DNA from: Heterohyrax brucei
Lineage: Eukaryota > Chordata > Mammalia > Hyracoidea > Procaviidae
Direction: 5' to 3'
Length of the DNA stretch: 64,000 bases
Assembly: GCA_028571685.1 (NCBI GenBank)
Contig: CM053143.1
Coordinates: forward strand, 138,542,829 to 138,606,828
Shown here: positions 34,024 to 45,295 of the stretch, piece after piece
Position numbering within the stretch: position 1 is the first letter of the stretch
Layout: every line of letters starts with the position of its first letter
Translations under genes and position numbers: made by a program
The notes under the pieces: model-generated
What the model was told of the DNA's origin: nothing
The model's database searches: none
Seen by the model: only the letters and a program-made list of their open reading frames with translations

Positions 34024-34729
34024 GAACTCTTGTACATTACTGGTGGGATTGCAAAATAGTAAAACCACAGAAAATAATAAGTATGGTGCTTCCTCAAAAA
34101 GGTAGAACTACACAAACTTTATGATCCAGCAATGCTACTCCTAGGTGTTATTCCTAGAGTATAAAAGCACAGATACAAATACAAATATGCACATTTGTTC
34201 ATTGCAGCGTTAGTCACAATAGCAAAAACTAGAAGCAACCTAAGTGTCCATCAGTGGTGAATGGATAAACAAATTGTGGTACACAACACAACAGAATATT
34301 ACATAACTATAAAGAGTAATGAGGAGTCTGCAAAACTCTTAGAACACGGGTGAATCTGGAAGACACATGAAATGAAAAATCAATTATAAGAAGACAAATA
34401 TTGCACAGTGTCACTATTATAAAAAGTCAAGGCTAAGTACCCATACAGAAAGCAAAGTTCTTTGATGACTACCAGGGATGGGAGGGAGAAGGAGGGGCTA
34501 TCACTTTCTAGATGATAGACATTTGTTACTTTTCCTCATGGGAAAGGCAATCCCAAGGATTGATGAAGTCAGCACAGCTTGACAAAGGTAAATAAAGACA
34601 CTAAGGAGCACAGGAGAAAAATGGACAGTTTGGGTAAATGTAAAACATATGGTTTTTCAAAAATAGTAAAAACAACCAAAAGTATGCCTGTGGGCACATA
34701 AGTAGATTTGGATGCATATACATGTATGT

Positions 34730-35580
34730 TGTTGTTATTAGGTGCCAGTAAGTTGGTTCTGCCTTACAGCGACCTACGCACAAGAAAACAAAACACCGCC
34801 AGGTCCTGCACCGTGCCCACAGTCGTTTTCATGCTTAAACTCATCATCGCAGCCACTGTGTCCATCTGTCTCGTTGAGGGTCTTCCTCTTTTTCACTGAC
34901 CCTCCACTCTACCAAGCATAATGTCCTGTTCCAGGGATTGATCCTTCCTGACAACATGTCCAAAGTATGTGAGACGCAGTCTCACTGCCTTTGCTTTGAA
35001 GGAGCATTCTTGTACTTCCTTTGGTAGTCTATGATACATTCAATATTCTTCTCCAATACCACAATCAGTTCTTCTTCTGTGTTCCTTATTCACTGTCCAG
35101 CATTGCTTGGGTCAGGCATACCTTTGTCTCTAATGTGACATCTTTACTTTTTAATACTTTAAAGAGGTTCTTTGCAGCAGATTTTCCCAATCAACACGTC
35201 TTTTGATTTCTTGACTGCTGCTTCTTTGGGTATTGCCTGTGGACCCAAGTAAGATGAAATCCTTGCCAGCCTCAGTCTTTTCTCCATTTCTGACGATGTT
35301 GCTTACTGGGCCACTTGTGAGGATTTTTGTTTTCCTGATGTTGAGGTGTGGCCCATACTGAAGGCTGTGGTCTTTGATTTTCATCAGTGTATTTCAAATC
35401 CTCTTCACTTCCAGCAAGCTGGGTTGTGTCATCTGTGTAATGCAGGATGTTACTGAGACTTCCTCCAATCCTGATTCCTCATTCTTCTTCATATAGATCA
35501 GCTTCTCAGATATTTGCTTGGCATACAGATTGAAAAGCTATGGTGAAAGGATACAACTCTGACACACACTTTTCCTGACT
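34730..35580 (-). mobile_element. RTE LINE 3' part, in the L1 3'UTR
   Basis: Antisense RTE from the tail (GGTGCCAGTAAGTTGGTTCT) to the RT region (CTGACACACACTTTTCCTGA). The minus-strand frame 35151-35384 gives MKIKDHSLQYGPHLNIRKTK, the RTE word set. Flanks ACATGTATGT (34720) and ACATGTGTGT (35581) suggest a 10-bp duplication with one change. Confidence 0.9.
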
Positions 35581-36481
35581 ACATGTGTGTGTAGGAAGGC
35601 ATATATGAGCAAATGCACATGCATGTATAGACATTTCTGCAGGCAAAGTTACACACATGTTTGCATATTTATTGGCAATCATAACAAACCATGTACAGAA
35701 CACAGTTACAGAAACTTTCCTAGATACATCCGCACAGCTCACCAGATTGCTTTTCTGGGTCAAGGGTCTTGGGACCATGACCTCAGGTGACAACTTAGTC
35801 AGTGGCATGGCAAAGCTCACAAAGACAGTGTTCTATATCCTAGTTTGGTGAGTGGCATCTGGGATCTTAAGAGTCAGTGAGTATCTGTCTAAGATACAAC
35901 TAGTGGTACATCTTCATTTGGAGCAAAGAGAATGAAGATAATCAAAGGCTCAAAGAAGAAACCAGTCCATGGGACTAATAGCCCACATAAATCACAACTT
36001 CTTCAAATCTTAAATCAGAAGAATTAGATGATGCCTGGATACTATTCCCCACCATTCTGACTGGAGACACAGTGGAAGGTCCTGCATAAAATGGGAGAAA
36101 AACGTAGAACAAAACTCAGATTCCTACAAAAAGGACAAACTTCCTGGACTCAGAGACTAGAGAATCCCTGAGACTACCACCCTAGGATGACCTTTGAACT
36201 TAGAACTGAAGCTATTGCTGCAGACCACCTTTCATCCAAATCATAGATTAGCTTATAAAATAAAAATATCATCTATCAATAATGTGCTCCTTTAAACAAG
36301 TAACTACATGAGACCATATGATCAATAGTCAGCTAACCAAAAGCAAAAATGAAAAGGCAGGGAAGGAAGGGAAGTTAGATCAATAGAAATAGGAGAAACA
36401 CAATGGAAATAGTGTGAATGCTGGTACGTCGTAAAAATTGTAACCAATGGCATAGGAACGATTTGTATAAAAACTGCTCAA

Positions 36482-36640
36482 GAAAAAGACCACTGCCAAT
36501 GAGTCAATTCCAACACACAGTGACCCTATAGGGTAGAACTGCTCCCTAGATTTCCCAAGAAGCACCTTGCAAATTCAAACTACTGACCTTTTAGTCAACA
36601 GGCAAAGCACTTAACCACTAAGCCACCTGAGTTTCCAGCA
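36482..36640 (-). mobile_element. AfroSINE, subtype A, in the L1 3'UTR
   Basis: ACCACTGCCAATGAGTCAAT, CCCTATAGGGTAGAACTGCT, AAACTACTGACCTTTTAGTC and CCACTAAGCCACCTGAGTTT. Confidence 0.9.
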
Positions 36641-36700
36641 AAAACTGTTAAAGGTGGACGCAATTTTGTGTGTAAACTTTCACCTAAAACAAAATACTAT

Positions 36701-36964
36701 TTTATAAACTTTATGTAAAGGGTATCATATGTATATCCTGCAACTTATTTTTTTCACTCAGCTTCATATTGGCAAGACTCAGCCATACTAATATGTATCA
36801 CACTAGTTGATTCATTTTCATTTCTGCAGAGCAGTGACTGGCAAACTGCAGCCCATAGGCCTACCATCAGTTTTACCAGAATACAGCCACAAAAACAAAA
36901 GAAAACAAAACAAAGAGTTACTGGCTCATGAGGCATCTACATGATAGTTTGTATGTTCGAATAC
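36701..36964 (+). repeat. Old LINE-like words and hAT end
   Basis: CCTGCAACTTATTTTTTTCA through TTGATTCATTTTCATTTCTG resembles an old L1-type 3' segment. It is followed at 36838 by CAGTGACTGGCAAACTGCAG, the end of the hAT type seen at 53297. Confidence 0.5.
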
Positions 36965-37247
36965 ACTGTTGTGGCCGCTGTGTATTTTGAGGACCTTCCA
37001 ACCCAGTGGGTTCATTTTCTAGTACTCTGTTGACCAGCGTGCTGTTGTGATACACGTGGTTGTCACTGGTTCATTTCCAGAGGTAGAGTGTCAGGTCTTT
37101 CTTCCCAGTCTGCCTTAGGCTAAACACTTAGCTGAAACATGTTCGCTAGCGGTGACCCTGATGGTATTAAAAATACCAGTGGTAGAGCTTCCTGCATGAC
37201 AGCAACACACAAGCCACCACAGGACAACAAACTGACAGGCAGATGGT
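36965..37247 (-). mobile_element. RTE 5' leader, antisense
   Basis: The complementary strand gives CCATCTGCCTGTCAGTTTGT, GTCCTGTGGTGGCTTGTGTG, the GTATTTTTAATACC block, GACCTGACACTCTACCTCTG and GTTGGAAGGTCCTCAAAA, in the order of the other leader copies. No ORF sequence follows. Confidence 0.7.
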
Positions 37248-37424
37248 AGATTCTCTTCCTAGTGCCTTGTATTGATTGGCTTCTCATTTGCAACATTAAA
37301 ATCTGATCCTTTCTTTTCAAATGCGGTAAAGGAGATTTATATCACCTCCTATAACGTATATTTGCCTAAAATACTTTCAATTGAATTTCTTTCTTTCTTT
37401 TTCTCTTTTCTGCGTGTGTTGTGG

Positions 37425-37530
37425 AGGGCAGCGGTGGTTCAGTGGTAGAACTCTGCTTCCCCTTCCATGTGGGAGACCTGGGTTGGGTTCCTGGCCAATG
37501 TGTCCTAGGCGCAGCCATCATTCCTCTCGC
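37425..37530 (+). mobile_element. tRNA-Gly-like SINE head
   Basis: GCAGCGGTGGTTCAGTGGTA with GAACTCTGC, then CCATGTGGGAGACCTGGGTT and CCTGGCCAATG, is tRNA-Gly-like along its length. The A box is good, the B box is damaged (GGTTGGGTTCC) and there are a few extra bases in the anticodon region, so it is not a working tRNA gene. A CTTT-rich tract precedes it (37385-37410). Confidence 0.75.
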
Positions 37531-38037
37531 AGGCGCTGACTTGAGAGCAGCGAACAACAGCAGTGTGCTGTACAGTTCTTGCTATTGTATGAGAATAGTT
37601 TTAAGCAGTCAGGTTTCTCTTTGTTGTGTTTGGAACATAGTGCTAACACCTGGTATTTTTATAATTGTTTTTACTCAAGGAGTTTAACATGCTTTGCATA
37701 GTATCCCTTAATCCTCTAAATGTGGCATATTCTGCTTAGTTAAGAGAGAGCCAGGCATTCTGTGCCAAAGCCCGGCCTTGGTGATTTGAGTGCTGAAGGT
37801 TTTCCAACAACAGCTCTGAAGTTAAAGCTTTTTCCGTAGAGGCTATGAAGTTAAATGATGGTCAAGGTTGCCTCTGGGATGTTTGAACACGGAACACCTG
37901 GCTTCGGCAACCAGAAACTATCGCTGCCTTGACAGCACGGCTGGAAGGAGCTTGAGAGAATTTGTCCCTCTAGTGGTGGCAACTAGTTACTGCAACGAAG
38001 GTGTGATTGCTTACAAGAAAACATGCTGTTAACATAC
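37531..38037. other. Unassigned DNA
   Basis: No recognised repeat. Confidence 0.35.
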
Positions 38038-38210
38038 CAAAAAAACAAACCAAATTCTTTGCCGTCGAGTCGATTCCAACTCATAGCGACCCTATAAGAC
38101 AGAGTAGAACTGCATCATAGAGTTTTCAAGGAGCCCCTTGTGGATTTGAACTGCTGACTTTTTGGTTAGTAGCCATAGCACTGAGCCACTTCGCCACCAG
38201 AGTTTCTTCT
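38038..38210 (-). mobile_element. AfroSINE, subtype A, well preserved
   Basis: AAAAAAACAAACCAAATTCT, TTTGCCGTCGAGTCGATTCC, AACTCATAGCGACCCTATAA, TGGATTTGAACTGCTGACTT, and the head ending CGCCACCAGAGTTTCTT. It retains several CpGs, so it is probably one of the younger copies here. Confidence 0.93.
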
Positions 38211-38589
38211 GTTGATAAAAGATAAACTTATTGCTTATTGTAGGGAAAGGATACCACAAGAGGTATTACTTCTACTTACAAGATCAATTTCATGTTAGAT
38301 GTATTCAGTGCTCATTTCTTCATTCCCTGTGAGAAAGGAGTGAACCTTCACTGGCTGGTGTTTCCTAGAAGGCAATTAAAGCAAAGCGTGCTAAGAGCAC
38401 CACCTAGTGTTTATCGTTGAAGTTTCTGCAAGAGACCGCTGATTTCAGGCTTTCCTCATTTACTAATAAGGAGAGGTCCTTTTGTTGTGTGTCAAGCGCT
38501 GCATTGCTTTTTCATTCCATCTTTGCTATGAAAATGAGTTTGCCCATGGCATGGACTTTAGATTACTAATATTGTGTAATGTGTATGAA
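38211..38589. other. Unassigned; may contain decayed RTE 5' sequence
   Basis: The RTE copy that follows becomes recognisable only at about 38590. Whether this stretch is its upstream endonuclease region is unclear. Confidence 0.3.
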
Positions 38590-41205
38590 AACCTGAAGAG
38601 GAATGGTGTTGCATTCATCCTCAGAAAGGACACTTCAAGATCTGTCCGGAAGTACAATGCTGTGAGTGATAGGATAGTATCCACACACCTACAAGAAGCC
38701 CAGTTAATATGACTATTATTCTAATTTGTGCACTAACTACTAAAGACAAAAGTGAAGAAATTAAAGATTTTTACCAGCTCTTGCAATCTGAAACTGATTG
38801 AACATGTGATCAGGATGCATTGATAATTACTGGTGATTCGAATGCAAAAGTTGGAAACAAAGAAGAAAGATCAGTAGTTCTAAAATATGGCCTTAGTGAC
38901 AGAAATGATGCCACAGATCGTACGATAGAATTTTGTCAAGACCAATGACTTCATTGCAGATACTTTTTTTCACCAACATAAATGGCAACTGTACATACAC
39001 GAACCTTACCATAGGGAATACACAGAAATCACATGACTACATTTGTAGAAAGAGAAGATAGAAAAGAGTGTTATCAATCAGAACAAGACCAGTTGCTGAC
39101 TGCAGCACAGACCATTAACTGCTCACATGCAAGTTCAAACTGCAGCTGAAGAAAATTAGAACAAGTTCACAAGAGCCAAAGTATGACCTTGAGTGTATCC
39201 CACCTGAGTCTGGAGACAATCTGAAGAACAGGTTTGGTGTTAAACATTAGTGATCAAAGACCACACCAGTTGTGGAATGGCATCAAAGACATCATAAATG
39301 AAGACAGTAAGAAGTCATTAAAAAGACAGGAAGGAAAGGACCAAACTGGATGTCAGCAGAGACTCTGAAAATTGCTCTTGAACATCGAGTAGCTAAGGCA
39401 AAATGAAGAAATGATGAGGCAAATGAACTGAACAAAAGATTTCAAAGGGTGGCTTGAGAAGAAAAGGTATTGTAACGACATGCAAGGCATTGGAAATGGA
39501 AAACCACAAGGGAAGAACATGCTCTGCACTTCTCAAGCTGGAAGAACTGATGTAAAAATTCAAATGTTGAGTTGAATACTGAAGGATTCTACTGGGAAAA
39601 TGTTGAATGACACTGGGAGCATCAAAAGAAGGTGGAAGGAATATGGAGTCATCATACCAAAAGAACTGGTCGATGTTCAAACAGTTGAAGAGGTAGCACG
39701 TGATCGTGAACCAATGGTCATGAAGGAAGCAGTCCAAGCTTCACTGAAGGCATTGGCAAAAAAACAAGGCTCCAGGAATTGATGGACTATCAACTGAGAT
39801 TTTCAAAAAACAGATGCAGCTCTGGAAACGCTTGCTTGTCTAAGCTAAGAAATTTGGAGGATAGTTGCCTGGCCAACCGACTGGAAGTGATCCATATTTA
39901 TGCCTGTTCCCAAGAAAGTGACCCAGCTGAATGCAGAAAGTGTCCAGCAGTATCATTAATGTCACACTCAAGTAAAATTTTACTAAAGATCAATCAAAAA
40001 TGATCACAACAGTATATTAATAGGAAACTGCCAGAAATTTAAGCTGAATTCAGAAGAAACAGGGATATCATTGCTGATATCAGATGAATCTTGGCTGAAG
40101 GCAGAGAATACCAGAAAGATGTTTACCTGTGTTTCATTGACTGTGCAAAGGTATTTGACTGTGTGGATCATAACAAACTACGGATAACATTGCAGAGAAC
40201 GGGAATTCCAGAACTCTTGCGCTTACGAGGAATCTGCACATGGATCAAGAGCAAGTTGTGTGAACAGAACAGGGGACACTACATGGTTTAAAGTCACAAA
40301 AAAGTGTGCATCAGGGTTGTATCCTTTCACCAGATCTTTTCAGGCTGCGTACTGAGCAAATATTCCAAGAAGCTGCACTATATGAAGAACAAGGAATAAG
40401 GATTAGAGGAAGACTCATTAGCAACCCTCGTTACACACATGACACAACCTGCTTGCTGAAAGTGAAGAGGGTTTAAAGCACTTACTGATGAAGATCAAAG
40501 ACCACAGCCTTCAGTATGAATTGCACCTCAACGTCAAGGAAACAAACATCCTCACAACTGGACCAGTAAGCAACATCTTGATAAATGGAGAAAGGATTGA
40601 GGGAGTCAAGGATTTCATTTTGCTTGGTTCCACAATCAATGCCCAAGGAAGCAGCAGTCAAAAAATCAAGATGCATTGCGTTCAGAAAATTTGATGTAAA
40701 AGATCTCTTTAAAATGTTAAGAAGTAAATATGTCACCTTGAAAACTAAGGTGAGCCTGACCTAAACCATGATATTCTCAATTGCATAATATTCATGTGAA
40801 AACTCGACAATGAATAAGAAAGAAAGAAGAAGAATTGATAACTTTGAATTGTGGTATTGGAGAATACTGAATATACCCCAGACTGCCAAAAGAATGAACA
40901 GATGTGTCTTGGAAGAAGTACAACCAGAGTGCTCCTTGGAAGCTAGGATAGTGCGACTGTGTCTTACACATTTTGGACTTGTTGTCAGGAGTGGTCATTC
41001 CCTGGAGAAGAACATCATGCATGGTAGAGGGTCATCAAAAGGGGAAGACCCTCAAGGATATGGATAGACACAGTAGCTGCAACAGTGGGCTTAAGCATAA
41101 AAACGACTGTGGGCATGGTGTAGGACCAGGCAGTGTCTTGTTCTGTTATGCATAGGGTCGCCATGAGTCAGAACTGACTTGATGGTACCTAACAACAATA
41201 GTGCT
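38590..41205 (+). mobile_element. Longest RTE/BovB-like LINE copy, inactive
   Basis: In order: endonuclease region (LKRNGVAFILRKDTSRSVRK; ITGDSNAKVGN near 38820), linker, RT fingers and palm (EYQKDVYLCFIDCAKVFDCV near 40110), HSLQYELHLNVKETNILTTG (40488-40694), thumb (FELWYWRILNIPQTAKRMNR), and the 3' tail ending GATGGTACCTAACAACAATA. The YADD catalytic box reads YTHD near 40430 and is followed by a 1-bp loss. Many other stops occur. About 2.6 kb is retained. Confidence 0.92.
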
Positions 41206-41590
41206 TTTATTGTCAAGTTGAATATGTGAGTATATGACTTCGTCTATCGGTTTGAAATAAATACTGGTTTTAAAGTGCAGGTTGAATGCTTCTGAAGATC
41301 GATACTTTGGGTTTCATATTTCACTACTTCCAAAAAGCCTTCCATGATCTTCCTCCCAACTCCACTCTGCTGTATAGCATCTATCTTTCAATGCCTTTTT
41401 TGTTTTTTAAAGATTCTGGGCACTCGCATCATAACTCCTGCTAACTGGGCTGCAGCTGACTGCTCATCTGTTTCTCATCCAATAGGGCACGTAGTTCTCA
41501 AAGGCAAGTGTCAAGTCTCGTCGTCAGCATTATACTCTGAATCTGGCATGTGGAGGTGTTTGATGAACACTTGCTGAAGGAATGAATGGG
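41206..41590 (+). repeat. L2 3' end
   Basis: AAAAGCCTTCCATGATCTTC, GTTCTCAAAGGCAAGTGTCA, GGAGGTGTTTGATGAACACT and TGCTGAAGGAATGAATG follow L2 3' order. Confidence 0.65.
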
Positions 41591-41622
41591 AAAGCTTTCC
41601 CAAGGGAGGCTAAACCAGAAAA

Positions 41623-41733
41623 CAAACAAACCAGCAAATGTGTTGCCATCAAATCTATTCCACCTCGTGGCAACCTTGTGTGTTACACAGTAGAACTGAC
41701 CTCCATTTGGTCTTCTTGGCTGCAGTTGTTACG
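41623..41733 (-). mobile_element. AfroSINE 3' half
   Basis: CAAACAAACCAGCAAATGTG, TTGCCATCAAATCTATTCCA, TACACAGTAGAACTGACCTC. It stops near TTGTTACGG at an unrelated insert. The other half lies at 42440. Confidence 0.75.
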
Positions 41734-42439
41734 GGGCAAACTGTGGGTTCATGCCACCTGCCGTGAAGCCAATCTTTGAGACAGGACGCTGGGTAAAATA
41801 ACCAAAGGTTTATTTTTTGTGCTGGCAACACAAGAGACAGAGGGCATGTTCTTCCTCCCAAATCTGCCCACCTATTGTCCACAAGCAGGGGTTTTTTAAA
41901 AGGAGAGGTTATGTGCCGGTGCAGGAGTAGAGAGTTCTCAGGTAGTCCAAAGGGGCTTGAGGAGGCCTGGGTTTCTTCAGTCCCTTGATCTCTCTAGGTC
42001 TTCTGGGGAGAAGGGTTTGGTGCTGGATGCCACCTGCTTTGCCATCTTGCAGGCCATCACCGGCCGTCAAGGAAGTAAGGGTAGTGCTGGACAATGCCAT
42101 TTTGCCAGCAGTCTGAAAGAAAAGTGTTCGAAACAAGCTATTTTTCCTGTCCTCCCTGGTCTCCTACTTAGTCTATTTACCATTGGTTAGAGCCCAACTA
42201 CCAAGACAGGAGGTGTTAGTCATAGCCTATGGTTTACTAAATCTGTGACGGGGCCTCTAAGGCTGACAGCCCCTGTCCTAGCTTTGCGACTTGTGGCCTG
42301 CGGAATGTGAAAGCTTTGTTTTCCATGGGGTTTAGGGTGGTGGACCCGAAACAGTGAATCTCAGGCCCTTGGTCTTAGGTTCCTCCCCTCAACCCACCTT
42401 TGTTTGAAAATGGTGTTTTTCAGGCCTCTGGTTTCATAG
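41734..42439 (-). mobile_element. LTR-like insert, unclassified
   Basis: About 700 bp unlike LTR families A and B. On the complementary strand it has CCAAT (in AACCAATGGTAAATAG), a TTTTAAAAAA box near 41895 and AATAAA near 41809, spaced as in an LTR. No coding content. The exact ends are not certain. Confidence 0.42.
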
Positions 42440-42545
42440 TCTCGTAGAAGCAGATCACCAGATCTTTCGTTTGTGGTGCTGCTGGGTGAGTTCAAACTGC
42501 CAGCTGTTTGATCAGTAGCCATTTGTGCCACTCAGGGATGGCCTA
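42440..42545 (-). mobile_element. AfroSINE 5' half
   Basis: TTTCATAGTCTCGTAGAAGC, AGATCACCAGATCTTTCGTT, GAGTTCAAACTGCCAGCTGT and a weak antisense head ending CCACTCAGGGATGGCC. Confidence 0.75.
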
Positions 42546-43436
42546 AATTAAAGGACAAGGCTCATCCCTGCCCCCGCCCTTCTGACTCCTGACTTTCCCC
42601 TATGTTCAGTGAAATCCTCTATCTTATAATAGCTGAATTAAAAAAAAACCTAACAGCTCTATGTAAGATCTTGGCAGGATAATCAAAACCCTGGTTTGAG
42701 GGCAAAGCCTTGAATTTAAAATTGAATGAAGCTCTAATCACGGTTAAAGTATGTCTGCTTTTCAAAATCAGATTCCCTGTTCAGCCTGGTAGATTTACAA
42801 GGCAGAACAGATTGTTTTTCTCTTATAGTGCCTTCGGTAATCAGCCCGACCTGCCTAAAAAATGGGCGCTTGCCTGTTTCCAGCATCGAAGATTTGAGGA
42901 GGGGGAGGTATGAGGGAGCCTTGCAAAGGCACATCACCTCTAAAGATTGTCCAAGTTACCTGCAGCTGATCTGGGGCGAACTCTGTACTCATTCCACCAC
43001 ATTAAAAACGTTAATCCTCTTGTTTCTTAGGAGAGATGCTTCTTATCCAAGCCTGCAGGAGCGATACAGGACCAAAGCTTCCTTCCTACCCACCCTCACT
43101 GTGAGACATGCAAACCTGAAACCCAGACGGAGCCTGTCTGCTGTTTTCAGAGCTCAGTCCATCTCAGCCTCACTCACAAAGAGATCTGTCATATTCTGAC
43201 CAGGCCAGCAAGTCTAGCTTTGCCAAATCAGTCTCAATGTCAGGCTTCCAGCTCCATGTGGTTTTAAAAGAATATACACTCTCTGGGAAGGCAGGTGGGA
43301 GTGTTCATTCCCTTGGAGGGAGGGGTGCTAAGTCACTTCTAAATCCTGTGTCTCAGTGACTCTCAGAACTGGGGCTGAGATGTTTCTGCTTGCACGTGAG
43401 TCATTAGGAACATATTTATCTTTTCCACCAGATTAT
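42546..43436. other. Unassigned DNA
   Basis: No repeat recognised. A 123-codon plus-strand frame (42828-43199) shows no domain and no clear splice context. Confidence 0.35.
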
Positions 43437-43540
43437 GCTGCTTCAAGGAGAGAGACCCCGTTCATTTGCGCAGCCCCTGCAATGTTACAGTGCCTGGTAT
43501 ACAACCAGTGATGCATAAATACTTGTTGAAAGGAATGGAA
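43437..43540 (+). repeat. L2 3' end
   Basis: GCTTCAAGGAGAGAGACCCC, CAATGTTACAGTGCCTGGTA, ATAAATACTTGTTGAAAGGA. Confidence 0.65.
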
Positions 43541-43912
43541 TGTTCCCAGTTTGGTTTTCAGTGTTGTTTAGTGCTCAGTTAACAAAGTATCTTAGTCGTT
43601 CTCAACCTTTCTACTTGGAGGCATCTCTTCCATGATTCCTCCACCACATGTTTCATATTTGGAAATAATTTGTCTCCCAACCTGTCAAGTTATTGCTTTT
43701 CTCACTTTTATTAAGCAAAGATATGCATAATCCCTAATTGGCATTTCTGATCCATGTGAGATAACTGTTTAAGAGGAGAGTTTGAGCTGTCAAAAGTTGG
43801 CTTCTATTCCTGCTGACTCTCAGTTTTCTAAGAATCTGGTACCTCCGGTCCAGGACCCAGGCTGAGGTTTGCTGCCTGACTCATCACCTCTTCCTTTCTG
43901 TTTACAGCAAAT
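43541..43912. other. Unassigned; possible hAT end
   Basis: TCTTAGTCGTTCTCAACCTT near 43590 resembles the end of MER5-type hAT elements. Nothing firm. Confidence 0.3.
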
Positions 43913-43967
43913 GATTAAAAACATTGGCTTTGGAGCCTACCTGCTGGGTTTGAATTTCAGTTCTTGG
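43913..43967 (+). repeat. MIR, left part
   Basis: GATTAAAAACATTGGCTTTG, GAGCCTACCTGCTGGGTTTG and AATTTCAGTTCTTGG are the tRNA-derived part of MIR. The element continues at 45296 beyond a nested block. Confidence 0.7.
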
Positions 43968-44057
43968 AGTGTCTACCTAGTGCTACTATAACAGACATAT
44001 CACAAGCAGCTGACTTTAACAATCAGAAATTTGTTTTCTGATAGTTTGTGTTACACT

Positions 44058-44257
44058 TGTTGCTGTCGAGTTGATTCCAATCTATGGAGACCCTCTAGGA
44101 ACAGAGGAGAACCGCCCCGTAGGGTTTCCAAGGCTGTGATCCTGCCAGCAGCACAAGCAGGTGGGCACATCTTTATCCTGCCGAGCGGCTGCTGGGTTCA
44201 GACCACTGACAGTTGAGTTAGTAGCGGAGTGCTTACTCACTGCAGCACCGGGGCTCG
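44058..44257 (-). mobile_element. AfroSINE, subtype C, inside LTR
   Basis: TTGCTGTCGAGTTGATTCCA, GAACCGCCCCGTAGGGTTTC, TTATCCTGCCGAGCGGCTGC and the antisense head ending GCAGCACCGGGGCTC. Confidence 0.85.
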
Positions 44258-44270
44258 TTTCTCACCTTTT

Positions 44271-44792
44271 TGTTGTTGTTTTTAGAGGCTGTTGAGTAAG
44301 TTTCGACTCACAGCAATCCTATATGCAACAGAACAAAACATGGCCAGGTCTTGCACCGCCCCCATGACTGTTGTTCTGTTTAAACCCATTGTCTCTGCCA
44401 CTGTGTCAGTTCTTCTGGCTGAGGGTCCTCCCCTGTTTCACTGACCCTCTACTTTAACAAGCATGGTGTCCTTCTCTAGGGACGGGTCCCCTCTTGACAA
44501 CTTGTCCACAGTATACGAGATGGCCTCGCCATGCTTTTCTTCTAAAGAGCAATCTGGCTATACTTCTAAGACAGATTGGTTCGCTTTTCTGGCAGGCCAT
44601 GGTATGTTCAATATTCTTACCAACACCATAATTCTAAGGCAACTGATTCCTTTTCAGTCTTCCTCACTTACTGTCTAGCTTTCTCATGCACATGAAGCAA
44701 TTGATAACACCAGGGCTTAGGTCAGGTACATCTTAGTCCTGAAAATGTCTTTGGTTTTTAACACTTTAAAGAGATCTTTTGCAGCCTATTTA
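44271..44792 (-). mobile_element. RTE 3' fragment, inside LTR
   Basis: TTGTTGTTGTTTTTAGAGGC, GCAACAGAACAAAACATGGC, CTGAGGGTCCTCCCCTGTTT, AGCATGGTGTCCTTCTCTAG, and thumb-region words to AAGAGATCTTTTGCAGCC. 5'-truncated. Confidence 0.88.
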
Positions 44793-45063
44793 CTTGATGT
44801 AACAGGCAAATCAGTTTAAGAGGCTAGAAGTCTGATTTCAGGACACCAGCTCTAGGGAAAGGCATGTTTTCTTTGTCTTGTTTCTTGATTCCTTGTTGAT
44901 CTTTGTGTGGTGCTGCACTGATCTTCCCCCATCTCTGCTTGCTTCTATGTCCTAATGTGCTTTTTTAATATATATTTTCAAGAAAACACACCCTGCACTG
45001 AGATAGTCTTTTAATGCAGCAAAGAGGACCCCATTCCCAAATAGGATTGTAACCACACATTAA

Positions 45064-45228
45064 AAAAAAAAAAAACTTGTTGATGTTGAGTCAGTTCTAA
45101 CTCATAGGCACCCTGTAGGACAGAGTAAAACTGCCCCATAGGGTTTCCAAGAAGATGCTGGTGGATTTAAACTGCCGACGTTTGGGTTATCAGTTGAGCT
45201 CTTAACCACTATACAGTCTGGGCCCCTG
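45064..45228 (-). mobile_element. AfroSINE, subtype A, inside LTR
   Basis: A poly-A start, then GTTGATGTTGAGTCAGTTCT, ACTGCCCCATAGGGTTTCCA, TGGATTTAAACTGCCGACGT and AGTTGAGCTCTTAACCACTA. Confidence 0.88.
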
Positions 45229-45295
45229 GCAACCACAGATGTAGGAATTAGGATTTACAACACAGTAAAACTGGGAAACAGTTTGGTCCATGAAA

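Larger units (their letters stand above)
26759..36700 (+). mobile_element. Nearly complete L1 with six insertions, inactive
   Basis: The GC-rich leader starts GGGAGGGAGCCAGAAAAT. ORF1-type coiled-coil sequence lies at 28570-29500, endonuclease-type sequence at 30050-30900, RT at 31200-32200, and the ORF2 C-terminus at 33000-34450. The 3'UTR runs to about 36700. Open RT pieces show KFLETQYLAKL, KKSPGPDGFTVEFY and [15 protein letters not shown]. The FADD catalytic box reads FTAI near 32148. Six insertions total roughly 2.4 kb, leaving about 7.5 kb of L1. Confidence 0.85.
43968..45295 (-). mobile_element. Solo LTR, family A, antisense, heavily interrupted
   Basis: LTR pieces: 43968-44045 (TGTCTACCTAGTGCTACTAT, AATCAGAAATTTGTTTTC), 44806-45060 (TTTAAGAGGCTAGAAGTCTG and ACACCAGCTCTAGGGAAAGG) and 45230-45295 (TAGGATTTACAACACAG to CATGAAAACCA). 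Inserts: AfroSINE 44058-44257, RTE 44271-44792 and AfroSINE 45064-45228. Confidence 0.72.

Noticed and set aside
37427-37510. Possible tRNA-Gly gene
   Set aside because: Extra bases in the anticodon region, a damaged B box and no terminator. The same head occurs in longer SINE copies, so it is a SINE relic.
40091-40291. Open 66-codon stretch as an active reverse transcriptase
   Set aside because: It is a fragment of the RTE palm. Stops, a frameshift and loss of the YADD box follow downstream.
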